From: DYJE01 sp964637565
GTDB taxonomy: Bacteria; Desulfobacterota; Desulfobacteria; Desulfobacterales; Desulfolunaceae
DNA length: 64,000 nt
Direction: 5' to 3'
Assembly: GCA_964637565.1 (NCBI GenBank)
Contig: CAZWTY010000007.1
Location: 1 to 64,000, forward strand
Numbering within the stretch: the first letter of the stretch is position 1; each line of letters starts with the position of its first letter. Below are positions 45,148 through 53,513 of this stretch, one piece after another. Made by a program: the position numbers and the translations under genes. A model generated the notes under the pieces. The model saw only the letters and a list, made by a program, of their open reading frames with translations. It made no database searches and was not told where the DNA came from.

Positions 45148-45201
45148 GACTTAGGGTATCGTGCCGCAAGGCGTGGGGGTTCAAGTCCCTTCTTCGGTAC
45201 C
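45148..45201 (+). repeat. attR-like partial copy of tRNA-Leu
   Basis: Matches 40056-40109. It lacks the acceptor 5' strand, the D-arm and a proper anticodon stem, so it cannot be a functional tRNA. It marks the right end of the island. Confidence 0.85.
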
Positions 45202-45211
45202 GCATGGTGTG

Positions 45212-45243
45212 AACCCCCTTTCTGAAAAGGAAGGGGGTTTTGT
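45212..45243 (+). terminator. terminator following the partial tRNA copy
   Basis: AACCCCCTT (45212-45220) pairs with AAGGGGGTT (45231-45239) and is followed by TTTTGTG. It resembles a tRNA-gene terminator, suggesting that the original tRNA downstream context lies on this side. Confidence 0.65.
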
Positions 45244-45269
45244 GTTTGGAAACCCCAGGGAGGTGAAAC

Positions 45270-47483
45270 ATGGAATCGCATGATACGGAATGGGTGGAAG
45301 AGGTCTCTTACCATTTCAATGTGTGGTGGGTCAATCTGGGGCAGACTTACGCCAAATCCCGGCTTGACGGTTACATCTGGGCACCTTCTCCCGTGGCTGG
45401 CGGAAAATCCTTTCCCCACTGGGATTCCATGAGGGAGGTGGAACAGGGGGACATGGTCCTCTGTTTCGCCCAGAAGGAAATCATGGCCATCGCCGTGGCC
45501 AGGGACCGGGCCCGGGTGTATCTCAACAGGAGAAAGGAAGGGGTCAGGGTTGACCTGGATTTTCATGACCTGAGGAGGCCGGTCAGTCTCGATGACATAC
45601 GGCCCCTGATGGACATGATCAGTGAGAGCATCGAGAAAAACAGGCCTTTCAACACCTTGCGCGGCATCAACCAGGGCTACCTGTTCAACTTCAGCGCGGA
45701 AGGGTTGCGCATGATCGTCGAGCAGTTTCCCGACAGGATCCCTGAAACCCTGGCTCCGGTGTTCGGCCTGGCTCCGGATAACCGGTTTGGTACATTTCTC
45801 GCCCGAAGGGGTTATGTTTTCGATCCGGAAATCATCCGGCGTTTCATTCTTTCCCTGAAAACCAAGCCCTTCGTGATTTTGAGCGGAAAATCAGGCAGCG
45901 GCAAGACGGTCCTCGCCCATATGTTCGCCCGTTACATGGATGAAAAAAAACGTATCGACGAATCCCTTACCGAGGAAAGCGACCTTCTGAACAGACGCTG
46001 GTTCAAGATCAGCTACAACGACAAGGACATCGTCAACGCCTTTCAGGGCGGACCTGACAAGGGCATTCACCTGGTGCGGAAAACCATGCTGAAAGACGGG
46101 ATCATGTCCCTGTACGGCCTGGACAGCAAGAAAAACATCGACATGACCCAGAAGAAAATGCTGAAAGACCTGAAAGAGGGCGATGTGATCATCGCCTATC
46201 AGGGCGGTTACACCCTGGGAGGTATCGGGGTGGTGGTCCAGCCTGCATTTTATGATGATTCGGGGGATGCCTTTGATTCTTTTTATGAAGCTACCAAGAA
46301 TTTTATCCGGGTCGACTGGCTGTTCAAGGGGCCCCTTAAAATCAACGATTTTTACCTGGATGAGCAGAGAATCCCGGCGTTCAGCATGTGGGCCGACGCC
46401 ATCCACAGCCTGACACCTGAACAGATCCGGCTTTTTTCCGACTATCTCTACACCCGGGACATCCAGATCAACGAGCATGGGGTTCACACCCGGTCACGGA
46501 CCTATGAAATCATCCCTGTGGGCAGCGGCTGGACAGACGGCTCCCCGCTTCTGGGGGAGCTGGACCGTGACGGTGAAAGCTACACGGTGACCAAGGCCCT
46601 GAACCTGATCATCCATGCCGGAGATCTTCTGAAGCGGGGGATGGACAATCCCTTTTTCCTGATTCTCGACAACATGAACGAATCCAGGGTGGAAAACTAC
46701 CTTTCGGATATCCTCAGCGCCTGGGAAACAGGGGAGCCTGTTCCGCTTCACGTGAACGACGATATCGCCCAGTACCACGACATTCCCCGAGAGCTTTGCA
46801 TTCCATCCAACCTGTTTATCGTCGGGACCCTGAAAAGCGGAGAAAACGCCGGGAGTATCAGTCGTTCGGTTCTGGACAGGGCCAATGTCATCGAACTGGA
46901 GAGCCTGTCCCCGTCGGACTATCTTACGTTCAACGACCGGCCTGTCACGTTTCTGCGTGATCTGGATTTCCAGGGAACGACCATGGCCAACCATCTGAAG
47001 CCCGAAGACATCCGGAAACTCATGGCCGGTGTTTTGTCCGAAGAAGGGGACGAGCGTCATGTGATGGACAGGCTGGCCGAACGTCTGGACCTGATCGCCC
47101 GGGTTCTCGACGGAGCCGGGCTGGAACTGGGTTACCGGGTGATTAATGATATCTTCCGCTATGTTTATCTCTCTTGGGAAACCTTGAGCAAGCCCCCGGT
47201 TTTCATCGAATGGACCGATGCCCTGGACATCCAGGTCGTCCAGCGCATTCTTCCCGGTATTCAGAGTTCAACGCCCCTGACCCACCATGCCCTTGACTGT
47301 TTTTACTGTTTGTGTTTCCCGGGCCTGACTGACGCGGAAAAACAGGAGCTGAGCCAGGGACGGGTGATCCAGAGGCTTTTTGACCGAAGCGTCGAAGAGT
47401 CTGACCTGCCACGGTCGGCGGCCCGGCTTAAAAAAATGATCAAAGCCTTTGAAACCCAAGGGCACGTTTCAGTGAACTCATGA
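45270..47483 (+). CDS. McrB-like AAA+ protein with two EVE/PUA-like reader modules
   Basis: 737 residues. Residues 14-95 form an EVE/MrcB-N-type module (FNVWWVNLGQTY, YIWAPSP, EVEQGDMVLCFA). Walker A GKSGSGKT is at about 205-212. Between Walker A and B a second similar module is inserted (about 280-355: KEGDVIIAYQGGYTLGGIGVV...FIRVDWLFKGP). The McrB signature follows as ILDNMNESRVENYLSDILS, with Asn468 where Walker B normally has Glu, and later SVLDRANVIELES. McrB proteins power restriction of modified DNA with McrC, but no McrC is visible here. Either a stand-alone nucleotide-driven modification sensor or an eroded defence gene (inference). It abuts the island end, after a GGGAGGTG site. Confidence 0.8.
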   Translation: MESHDTEWVEEVSYHFNVWWVNLGQTYAKSRLDGYIWAPSPVAGGKSFPHWDSMREVEQGDMVLCFAQKEIMAIAVARDRARVYLNRRKEGVRVDLDFHDLRRPVSLDDIRPLMDMISESIEKNRPFNTLRGINQGYLFNFSAEGLRMIVEQFPDRIPETLAPVFGLAPDNRFGTFLARRGYVFDPEIIRRFILSLKTKPFVILSGKSGSGKTVLAHMFARYMDEKKRIDESLTEESDLLNRRWFKISYNDKDIVNAFQGGPDKGIHLVRKTMLKDGIMSLYGLDSKKNIDMTQKKMLKDLKEGDVIIAYQGGYTLGGIGVVVQPAFYDDSGDAFDSFYEATKNFIRVDWLFKGPLKINDFYLDEQRIPAFSMWADAIHSLTPEQIRLFSDYLYTRDIQINEHGVHTRSRTYEIIPVGSGWTDGSPLLGELDRDGESYTVTKALNLIIHAGDLLKRGMDNPFFLILDNMNESRVENYLSDILSAWETGEPVPLHVNDDIAQYHDIPRELCIPSNLFIVGTLKSGENAGSISRSVLDRANVIELESLSPSDYLTFNDRPVTFLRDLDFQGTTMANHLKPEDIRKLMAGVLSEEGDERHVMDRLAERLDLIARVLDGAGLELGYRVINDIFRYVYLSWETLSKPPVFIEWTDALDIQVVQRILPGIQSSTPLTHHALDCFYCLCFPGLTDAEKQELSQGRVIQRLFDRSVEESDLPRSAARLKKMIKAFETQGHVSVNS

Positions 47484-47496
47484 TGGGAACCCGGTT

Positions 47497-49011
47497 ATGC
47501 TTCTGATTTTTCCTCCTGCGGCCAAAGCCTGCGAGCCTCCACCCGGAATGGCCCGTCTCCACGGAACCCTGAAACACCATGGCGTTCCTGTCCGGTCCAT
47601 CGACATGAACCTCGAGGGTTTTTATGACCTTTACCATCGTGAGGTGGAAGCCGAAGACCTCTGGGGCAAACGGGCTGTCAAGAAACGGGAGATGAACCTT
47701 TTCAACCTCTGCGATGCACACGGTTACGAGAACAGGGACCGTTACAAAAATGCGGTGATGGACATCGGCAAGGTTCTGACCATGGCCTCAAAGCCCTGGG
47801 GAGCCCAGGTTTCCCTGGCCAACTACAAAAGTTTCACCCTGTCACCCCTTCGAAGCCATGATCTTCTCTACGCCGCCGAACACCCTGAGGAGAATGTGTT
47901 CTATCCTTATTTCAGCCGCCGTTTCCAGGAGCTGCTCACCGAAGACTCCGGCGTCCTCGACACGGTGGGATTTTCCATGAACTACCTGAACCAGGCCCTG
48001 TGCACCTTTGCCATGATCGGATACCTGAAACGCCTGGGCAGGCCGGTTAAGATCGTTCTGGGTGGTGGCCTGACAACCTCGTTCATGAGAAAACCGGGTT
48101 TCCTGTCTCCTTTTGGAAAGCTGGTGGATCTGATGGTGGCAGGGAAAGGGGAGGAACCCCTTTTGAAACTTTTCGGTGTGGAGCCCCGTGAATCGGCCTG
48201 TCTTCCGGATTACGGGGAACCGATTCAGGACAAACCCTATCTGAGCCCCGGACTGGTGCTGCCTTACTGCACGGCCGACGGTTGTTACTGGAAAAAATGC
48301 ACGTTCTGCCCGGAACAGGCGGAGGGCAACCCGTACGAACCCCTGCCCGTGGAAACGGCCGTGGAGCAGGTCCGGGAGCTGGACAGGATCTACCGGCCGG
48401 CACTGTTCCATTTCGTGGACAACGCCCTGAGTCCCAGGTTTATGACCGCCCTCTCAAGAAGTGGGTTCCAGACGCCCTGGTACACCTTTGCCCGGGTCAC
48501 GGGCCAGATGAAAGATCCCGATTTCTGCCGTTCGCTGAAACAGTCGGGATGCCGGATGATGAAACTGGGCATCGAATCCGGGGATCAGAATGTTCTCGAT
48601 CACCTTTCCAAAGGCATTGACCTTCAAACCGTCTCTGAAACCCTGGTCCAGCTTCATCGGGCCGGGATCGCCACTTATGTGTACCTTCTTTTCGGCACAC
48701 CCTGGGAGACGGAAGAGACGGCGAGAAAAACCATGGATTTTGTCCGGGACCACAAGGATCTGATCTCCTACATGAACATCGCCCTGTTCAACCTGCCGTA
48801 TTTCGCCAAAGCCTGGGACAACCTGGATACAAGCGACTTCTATGACGGGGATCTGTCACTTTACAAGGAGTTCAACCATCCTCTGGGATGGAACAGGTCC
48901 AACATCCGGAATTTTCTTGCCAGGGAATTCAAGAAACACCCGGATATCTCCGCCATTATCAACCGGGACCCTCCGGTGTTCAACTCCAACCACGCGGCGT
49001 TTTTTTCATGA
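47497..49011 (+). CDS. radical SAM protein with B12-binding-like N-terminal region
   Basis: 504 residues. The N-terminal 200 residues resemble the cobalamin-binding Rossmann-like part of B12-radical SAM enzymes (MLLIFPPAAK, DTVGFSMNYLNQ, IVLGGGLTTS), although the DxHxxG motif is not seen. The cluster motif is CYWKKCTFC, a Cx4Cx2C spacing starting near residue 262. The rest is a standard radical SAM barrel (MMKLGIESGDQNVLDHLSKG, TYVYLLFGTPWET). The chemistry is unknown. It starts 13 bases after the McrB-like gene and is probably co-transcribed with it. Confidence 0.82.
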   Translation: MLLIFPPAAKACEPPPGMARLHGTLKHHGVPVRSIDMNLEGFYDLYHREVEAEDLWGKRAVKKREMNLFNLCDAHGYENRDRYKNAVMDIGKVLTMASKPWGAQVSLANYKSFTLSPLRSHDLLYAAEHPEENVFYPYFSRRFQELLTEDSGVLDTVGFSMNYLNQALCTFAMIGYLKRLGRPVKIVLGGGLTTSFMRKPGFLSPFGKLVDLMVAGKGEEPLLKLFGVEPRESACLPDYGEPIQDKPYLSPGLVLPYCTADGCYWKKCTFCPEQAEGNPYEPLPVETAVEQVRELDRIYRPALFHFVDNALSPRFMTALSRSGFQTPWYTFARVTGQMKDPDFCRSLKQSGCRMMKLGIESGDQNVLDHLSKGIDLQTVSETLVQLHRAGIATYVYLLFGTPWETEETARKTMDFVRDHKDLISYMNIALFNLPYFAKAWDNLDTSDFYDGDLSLYKEFNHPLGWNRSNIRNFLAREFKKHPDISAIINRDPPVFNSNHAAFFS

Positions 49012-49404
49012 TTTCGTTTCCGACGGGGCCCAGAACTCCAGTCTGTGGCCTTCGGGGTCGTGGACGTGGAAAAGTGTGGCGTTCCAGGCATGGGAAACCA
49101 TGGGGGTGGGCGAACAGTCGAGGGCTGAAAGACGGGAGTGAAGGGATATGACGTCCTCCACCTGAAACGTCAGGGTCAGGCCCTGGCCACCCGAACTTTT
49201 CAGGGTGGATCGTGCGCTGTCGGCCACGCTCAGGCGGGCCAAAGGGTTGATGGCAAATTCCACAAACCAGGATTTGGAGAGAAGCACGGGAAAACCGAGG
49301 GTGTCCCTGTAAAACCGGACGGTTTCCCGGAAACGGTCACAATAGAGAATGGTGTTGACCGTTCTGATTTCAAAAGCCAGGGGCTCGGGTTTCGCATCGT
49401 TCAT
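49006..49404 (-). CDS. VOC/glyoxalase-fold protein
   Basis: 132 residues with one pair of beta-alpha-beta-beta-beta units (TVNTILYCDRFRETVRFYRD and TLTFQVEDVISLHSRL) ending DPEGHRLEFWAP, the standard glyoxalase/dioxygenase-superfamily layout with a Glu metal ligand at the end. The substrate cannot be told. It overlaps the radical SAM stop by six bases in convergent orientation, and its start is 98 bases from the divergent unknown gene. Confidence 0.8.
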   Translation of the reverse strand: MNDAKPEPLAFEIRTVNTILYCDRFRETVRFYRDTLGFPVLLSKSWFVEFAINPLARLSVADSARSTLKSSGGQGLTLTFQVEDVISLHSRLSALDCSPTPMVSHAWNATLFHVHDPEGHRLEFWAPSETKS

Positions 49405-49502
49405 GTTGCCTCGACAGCTGGGGTAAAGATGGTCGATGTTTTTTTTGTACTATGCCTCAGACCGGATGATCTGGCAACTTTCAAAAGAAGGTTTTCGCAC
49501 CC

Positions 49503-50432
49503 ATGAATGTGTTGAAAAAAAAATACATGTACGTCCAGGCCTTTTCCTGCGACTCCACCTTGAACAAAGGTTCTCTTGTCGGGTTTCACCATGGGTGTGA
49601 CGACGGGCTGAACCAGGAGTTGATTCATGATATGACAGGTCGGGGCCTTTTCCCCCATTACGGTTTTTCTTTTTATGAAAATCCACCGGGGCGAATCATC
49701 CGCCATGGGAGGGGAGGACGGCCTACTCTCTACCGGTCTGACCGCCTTTACACTCTGGGCTTGTCTTCCTTTGTCAAAGTGATAGCTGCCCAGGACATGT
49801 TCAACGATGACGGGCTTGCCTTTCACAGAAACCTGAGTTTTCTGATGGTTATAGGAAAAAGAGATGCTCTTTTTGATGATTTCCGCTTGTATCTGGATTT
49901 CAAAAGCCGGGATGACAACGACCACCCCCTGGTCCGTTTCTTTTCACAGCGACCGGAGGATCATGGAACAGGGATAACGCCCTGTTTCGAAATTCTTGGA
50001 GGACAGCACGACCTGCTGGAAATTGTGGGCGACCTGGACTACGACAGTGACAACGGCTATGCTGACAGTGTGTACCTGATGTCAGGCCTGTCATCTTCCC
50101 TTGTCTTGTCCCACATCACCATCCGGAACCTGATTGAAAAAGAAAGTCATGGGCTTGCGGAACTGCTTCAGATTCCCGTTCTCGATGAACGGTACAGCGG
50201 TCTTCTTGAATCGGTGTTTCAATTCGACAGAAAGTCAGCCTTCCGTGGTGGAATTGGTACTGAAAAGCTTTCTCTGTGCGGGATATCTCCAGGGATTCTG
50301 GGGTATGGGGATGTGGTTCTGGATGTGGCAAAACGGACAGTCTCAGGTAAAAGAACGGATCTCGTTCGATTTATCCTTCATCTGAACAGGGAAGGTGTTC
50401 TGGATCAAATGGACCTGCGTTACCTGGTTTGA
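49503..50432 (+). CDS. hypothetical protein of unrecognised family
   Basis: 309 residues, soluble, no signal peptide or membrane helix, no motif I can name. Recognisable features are an early MYVQAFSCDS strand, an acidic middle (LDYDSDNGYADSVYL) and a C-terminal helix (KRTDLVRFILHLNREG). Composition and codon use look like a real gene, and it is closed by a strong hairpin. The neighbours (VOC protein, ferredoxin) give no functional hint. The ribosome binding site is weak; the second ATG at residue 9 is an alternative start. Confidence 0.65.
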   Translation: MNVLKKKYMYVQAFSCDSTLNKGSLVGFHHGCDDGLNQELIHDMTGRGLFPHYGFSFYENPPGRIIRHGRGGRPTLYRSDRLYTLGLSSFVKVIAAQDMFNDDGLAFHRNLSFLMVIGKRDALFDDFRLYLDFKSRDDNDHPLVRFFSQRPEDHGTGITPCFEILGGQHDLLEIVGDLDYDSDNGYADSVYLMSGLSSSLVLSHITIRNLIEKESHGLAELLQIPVLDERYSGLLESVFQFDRKSAFRGGIGTEKLSLCGISPGILGYGDVVLDVAKRTVSGKRTDLVRFILHLNREGVLDQMDLRYLV

Positions 50433-50442
50433 GCCAATAAAA

Positions 50443-50490
50443 AAACCGTGTCCGGATTCTATGCAATGAATATCGTGCCGGACACGGTTT
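50443..50490. terminator. bidirectional terminator
   Basis: AAACCGTGTCCGG (50443-50455) and CCGGACACGGTTT (50478-50490) form a perfect 13-bp stem flanked by A- and T-rich ends, between the convergent unknown gene and ferredoxin gene. Confidence 0.8.
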
Positions 50491-50501
50491 AAAGACAGGA
50501 A

Positions 50502-50693
50502 TTACTCCCAGATGATGCAGCTTGCGGGGCAGGAATCCATGGCTTCCTGGATCAGGCTTTCGTCTCCGCCTTCAGCTTTGATAACGATCGCTTTTTCATC
50601 ATCTGCGTTGAATTCGAAAACTTCAGGGGCGATTTCCACACAGGCTTCACATCCCATGCATTCTGCTTCGTCGATGACCACTTTTTTTGCCAT
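50502..50693 (-). CDS. single-cluster [4Fe-4S] ferredoxin
   Basis: 63 residues. The ligand set is CMGCEAC plus the fourth cysteine in SCPASC near the end, the pattern of the acidic one-cluster ferredoxins of sulfate reducers. It is very acidic (multiple Asp/Glu), typical of an electron carrier. It stands as a single gene between a terminator and a 260-base spacer. The second ferredoxin of this window is at 27622-27810. Confidence 0.9.
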   Translation of the reverse strand: MAKKVVIDEAECMGCEACVEIAPEVFEFNADDEKAIVIKAEGGDESLIQEAMDSCPASCIIWE

Positions 50694-50891
50694 TTTTTTT
50701 ATTCTCCGTTTTAAGGTGGATGTTCATGTCCGGATGTTTATCCGGACGTGGTTCTAAGAATGACTTGCACATCACGGCAAGGCCCCGTACCGTGTTTTAA
50801 GCGGCAGAAGGCCTGACATTTCTAAAATTACGGGGGGGATTATAGCAACCTTGAAAAGAATTATGCAAAACAATTATTAAAAAAAAATGAT

Positions 50892-50915
50892 TTAGCCCGT
50901 GGATTCCGCTATAAT
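50892..50915 (+). promoter_or_regulatory. candidate promoter of the TIGR01777 gene
   Basis: A perfect TATAAT (50910-50915) about 40 bases before the ATG at 50956, but the -35 region is poor. An AT-rich tract (50866-50893) directly upstream could act as an UP element. Confidence 0.35.
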
Positions 50916-50955
50916 CACCGGACAATCTACCAGAAATCTTTCAGGGAGGCAGACT

Positions 50956-51852
50956 ATGAACGTGTTGATCACAGGCGGTACAGGGTTTGTCGGAACTTAT
51001 CTCACAGGCCGAATGCTGGATCTGGGCTGGAATGTCACCATCACGGGCCGTTCAAAAAGTGTTTACGAGGGACGGAAGGGATTCGATCATCTGATCTGCG
51101 ACACGGCCGAAGAAGGACCATGGCAGGACCATGTGTCCAAAGCGGACGCCATCGTCAACCTGGCCGGGAAAAACATCTTCACCCCGTGGAAGGATGATGT
51201 GAAAAAAGAGATCCGTGAAAGCCGGATCATGACCACACGGAACCTGGTCAACGCGTTGGGCTCCGGGTCGAACGCGGTGTTCCTGAGCACCTCGGCGGCC
51301 GGCTTTTACGGAAGCCGTGGAGACGAGATTCTGACCGAGGCCTCGCCCATGGGACAGGGATTCCTGGCTGAACTGTGCCGGGACTGGGAAAAGGAGGCCA
51401 GAGAGGCAGAAACCAGGGGCGCCCGGGTGGTGTGCATGCGGTTCAGCATGATTCTGGGTAAAAACGGCGGAGCCCTGGAAAAGATGCTGCTGCCTTTCAA
51501 AATGTGCCTTGGGGGCAAACTGGGAAGCGGGGAGCAGTGGATGTCCTGGATGCACCTCGAGGATCTGGCCGCAGCCGTGTTGTTCCTCATCGGAAACGAC
51601 ACGGCCGAAGGGCCGCTGAACTTCTGTTCGCCTTTACCTCTGAAAAACAAGGATTTCACCCGCGCCCTTGGGTCTGCTCTGGGAAGGCCGGCTTTTTTCC
51701 AGGTTCCGTCGTTTGTCCTGAAAACCGTCATGGGGGAACTGGGGGATGTGGTTCTCGGCAGCCAGAGAATGACGGCCGATGGCCTCGAGAAGCTCGGGTT
51801 CGGGTTTGCCTATCCTGAAATCAAAAGCGCCCTTGAAAACATCGTAAGTTGA
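50956..51852 (+). CDS. TIGR01777-family SDR epimerase
   Basis: 298 residues. NAD(P)-binding motif VLITGGTGFVGTYLTG at the N-terminus, then IVNLAGKNIF, SAAGFYGSRGDE and a DUF1731-type C-terminal region (LGRPAFFQVPSFVLKTVMGE). It is the short form of the family without an SRPBCC domain, and paralogous to 17720-19099. The substrate is unknown. TCAGGGAGG precedes the ATG. The VOC gene follows 23 bases later and probably shares the transcript. Confidence 0.88.
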   Translation: MNVLITGGTGFVGTYLTGRMLDLGWNVTITGRSKSVYEGRKGFDHLICDTAEEGPWQDHVSKADAIVNLAGKNIFTPWKDDVKKEIRESRIMTTRNLVNALGSGSNAVFLSTSAAGFYGSRGDEILTEASPMGQGFLAELCRDWEKEAREAETRGARVVCMRFSMILGKNGGALEKMLLPFKMCLGGKLGSGEQWMSWMHLEDLAAAVLFLIGNDTAEGPLNFCSPLPLKNKDFTRALGSALGRPAFFQVPSFVLKTVMGELGDVVLGSQRMTADGLEKLGFGFAYPEIKSALENIVS

Positions 51853-51875
51853 CAGGAAGGGGAAGCGGGTTTGCT

Positions 51876-52397
51876 ATGATCAGATACACGGGAATTCACC
51901 ATCTGGCCCTGGTCACGGACGACATGGACAAGACCATCCGGTTCTGGCGGGATCTTCTGGGCATGAGGATGCTCGCCGCCACCGGAGACGGGACGAACCG
52001 GCAGTACTATTTCGAGATATCCGACAACAGCATCCTTTCGTTCTTCGAATGGCCCCAGGCCGCAAACCCCGAGGAAAAGGACCACGGGGTTCCAACGTCG
52101 GAACCCCTGGCCTTTGACCACGTGGCCATCGGAGTTCCTGACATGGAAACCCTTATAGCCGTCAGGCAGACCCTGGAAGACGCCGGGTTCTGGGTGTCCC
52201 ACGTGGTCGACCACGGGTTTATCCATTCCATCTACTCGTTCGATCCCAACCGCATCCCCATCGAGTTCTGCACCGATGTGAAAGAACGAAGCCTCCGGAA
52301 AATTTTAAGGATGAGCGACAGAAAACTGGGAGCCGTGGCCGCCGAAGGCCACGATCCCCAGCCAGGCCACTGGCCTGGGGCAGGGGATGATTCTTGA
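51876..52397 (+). CDS. VOC family protein
   Basis: About 173 residues. Both halves of a glyoxalase fold are seen (GIHHLALVTDDMDKTIRFWR and FDHVAIGVPDMETL) with metal-type residues His (HHLALV), His (DHVAI) and Glu (IPIEFCTD), which suits a metal-dependent dioxygenase or glyoxalase. The C-terminal 25 residues are encoded by two hairpins and are unlikely to be part of the fold. It follows the SDR gene by 23 bases. Confidence 0.8.
   Translation: MIRYTGIHHLALVTDDMDKTIRFWRDLLGMRMLAATGDGTNRQYYFEISDNSILSFFEWPQAANPEEKDHGVPTSEPLAFDHVAIGVPDMETLIAVRQTLEDAGFWVSHVVDHGFIHSIYSFDPNRIPIEFCTDVKERSLRKILRMSDRKLGAVAAEGHDPQPGHWPGAGDDS
52334..52388. terminator. double hairpin overlapping the end of the VOC gene
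   Basis: CGTGGCC/GGCCACG (52334-52353) and ATCCCC...CCAGGCC act GGCCTGG...GGGGAT (52354-52388) are consecutive stems at the convergent end of two operons. The second has two nested arms. A terminator function is likely even though part is coding. Confidence 0.5.
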
Positions 52398-52402
52398 ACT
52401 TT

Positions 52403-52858
52403 TTACCCTTGGATTTTTCCCACGGCCTCGTCAATGGCTGTCCGGTGTTTTTTGAAGACCGTGATTTCCCCCGAGGCTTCGGCGATGATCAGGGTGTTGT
52501 CCTTGACGAACACGGAGATCAGGTAGGTGTAATCCTTTTCACCTGAAGGCGCCGCCAGTTCGATCTGGTAGCCTTTCAGGGTATCGGCTGTGATGTCCTT
52601 TTCGGCGATAAAGCGGTAGCCCGATTCGGTCAAGTGCTTTTTCATGGCTGTTTTCCAGAAGGCAAGTTCGGCGAAAGGCTTGTTTTCGGCCGTTCTCACC
52701 CGGTACATCACTCCGTCGGATGTGACGGCCCTGAAAGGCTCGGAGCCGTCGTAAGCGGCAAATCCGGCGGGAGTCTTTACCGGCCCAAGGGTTTTGCATC
52801 CGGAAAACACGACGATGGAAAAAACGATCAGGGTAAGGGCGACAAGGTTATTTCTCAT
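52403..52858 (-). CDS. small lipoprotein
   Basis: 151 residues. A lipoprotein signal peptide (hydrophobic 5-18, lipobox VFSGC with Cys21) is followed by a compact alpha/beta domain (TAMKKHLTESGYRFIAEKD...YTYLISVFVKDNTLIIAEAS). No family recognised. Its start overlaps the end of the upstream DUF4349 gene by 11 bases, so it is the third gene of that operon and probably acts with the two DUF4349 proteins at the envelope. Confidence 0.75.
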   Translation of the reverse strand: MRNNLVALTLIVFSIVVFSGCKTLGPVKTPAGFAAYDGSEPFRAVTSDGVMYRVRTAENKPFAELAFWKTAMKKHLTESGYRFIAEKDITADTLKGYQIELAAPSGEKDYTYLISVFVKDNTLIIAEASGEITVFKKHRTAIDEAVGKIQG

Positions 52859-53501
52859 GGTTGAAATCCTCGATCATGGTTTTCAGGTTCAGGGTGTTCA
52901 GCCAGGCAAAGGACGAGGTGCCTGAGTAGACCGGGGCGTTCCTGTCCTTGAACTGGAACTGCACCGTTACCCGGGCAAAGGCGAGTTCATGTTCCATGAA
53001 GGCGATGGAACCCTTGAGGCTTTCGATGTCCGCCACCACCTCCTGTACGGCACGTTCCACACTGACGATGGTTTTCTTTTTCGAACTCTTCAGGACAGCC
53101 AGGTAGCGCTCGAGAATCTCCTGCTTTGTCTTGAGGCTGGTTCGTTTCTGGTTCAGGGCCTCGTCGAATCCCGTGGTTTCGAGACGCCGTTCCAGAACCG
53201 TGCCCAGGGTTTCGCTGAAGGCGATGAACTCGGCGCTTTTCGACGCGGGAACCCGCACGGTGACCGACTGGTCCGACAGGTAGGTGAAGTAGCCGTCAAG
53301 AGCCTGGGCCTTGGCGATCAGGGTGTCGCCTGTCCCGGCCGGGTCGCTCACCGACAGGGTAAGGGTGGTCTGCTCGAAAAGGACGGGAGCGGCCTGGGTC
53401 ACGGCCGGCAAAATCGTGATGCCGAAAATCAGCAGGACCCATGCCCCGGACAGGGACTTTCGTAATCTTCGTGATGTTTTCTGGTATGAAATCATGGTCA
53501 T
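52848..53501 (-). CDS. DUF4349-like exported protein
   Basis: 217 residues. Signal peptide (about 18-38), then a domain with LSVSDPAGTGDTLIAKAQAL, SVTVRVPASKSAEFI and a coiled helical hairpin (RAVQEVVADIESLKGSIAFMEHELAFARVTV) as in DUF4349. This family also has the hairpin plus two flanking beta elements in lipoproteins. It is shorter than its neighbour at 53514 and lacks a lipobox. Two ATGs six bases apart are possible starts. Confidence 0.75.
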   Translation of the reverse strand: MTMISYQKTSRRLRKSLSGAWVLLIFGITILPAVTQAAPVLFEQTTLTLSVSDPAGTGDTLIAKAQALDGYFTYLSDQSVTVRVPASKSAEFIAFSETLGTVLERRLETTGFDEALNQKRTSLKTKQEILERYLAVLKSSKKKTIVSVERAVQEVVADIESLKGSIAFMEHELAFARVTVQFQFKDRNAPVYSGTSSFAWLNTLNLKTMIEDFNHEK

Positions 53502-53513
53502 GTCCTTTCCCTG

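Larger units (their letters stand above)
40069..45201. mobile_element. tRNA-Leu-associated genomic island (remnant)
   Basis: About 5.1 kb bounded by a direct repeat of the tRNA-Leu 3' half, the usual footprint of tyrosine-recombinase integration that reconstitutes the tRNA. The contents are a hydroxyacyl-CoA dehydrogenase, a methyltransferase, an acetyltransferase, an EAL protein and fragments resembling DUF4185 and DUF1835 proteins. No intact integrase is visible, so the element has probably decayed or was mobilised in trans. Confidence 0.75.

Noticed and set aside
45148..45201. A second tRNA-Leu gene
   Set aside because: Only the 3' half matches; there is no acceptor 5' strand or D-arm, so it is an integration repeat.
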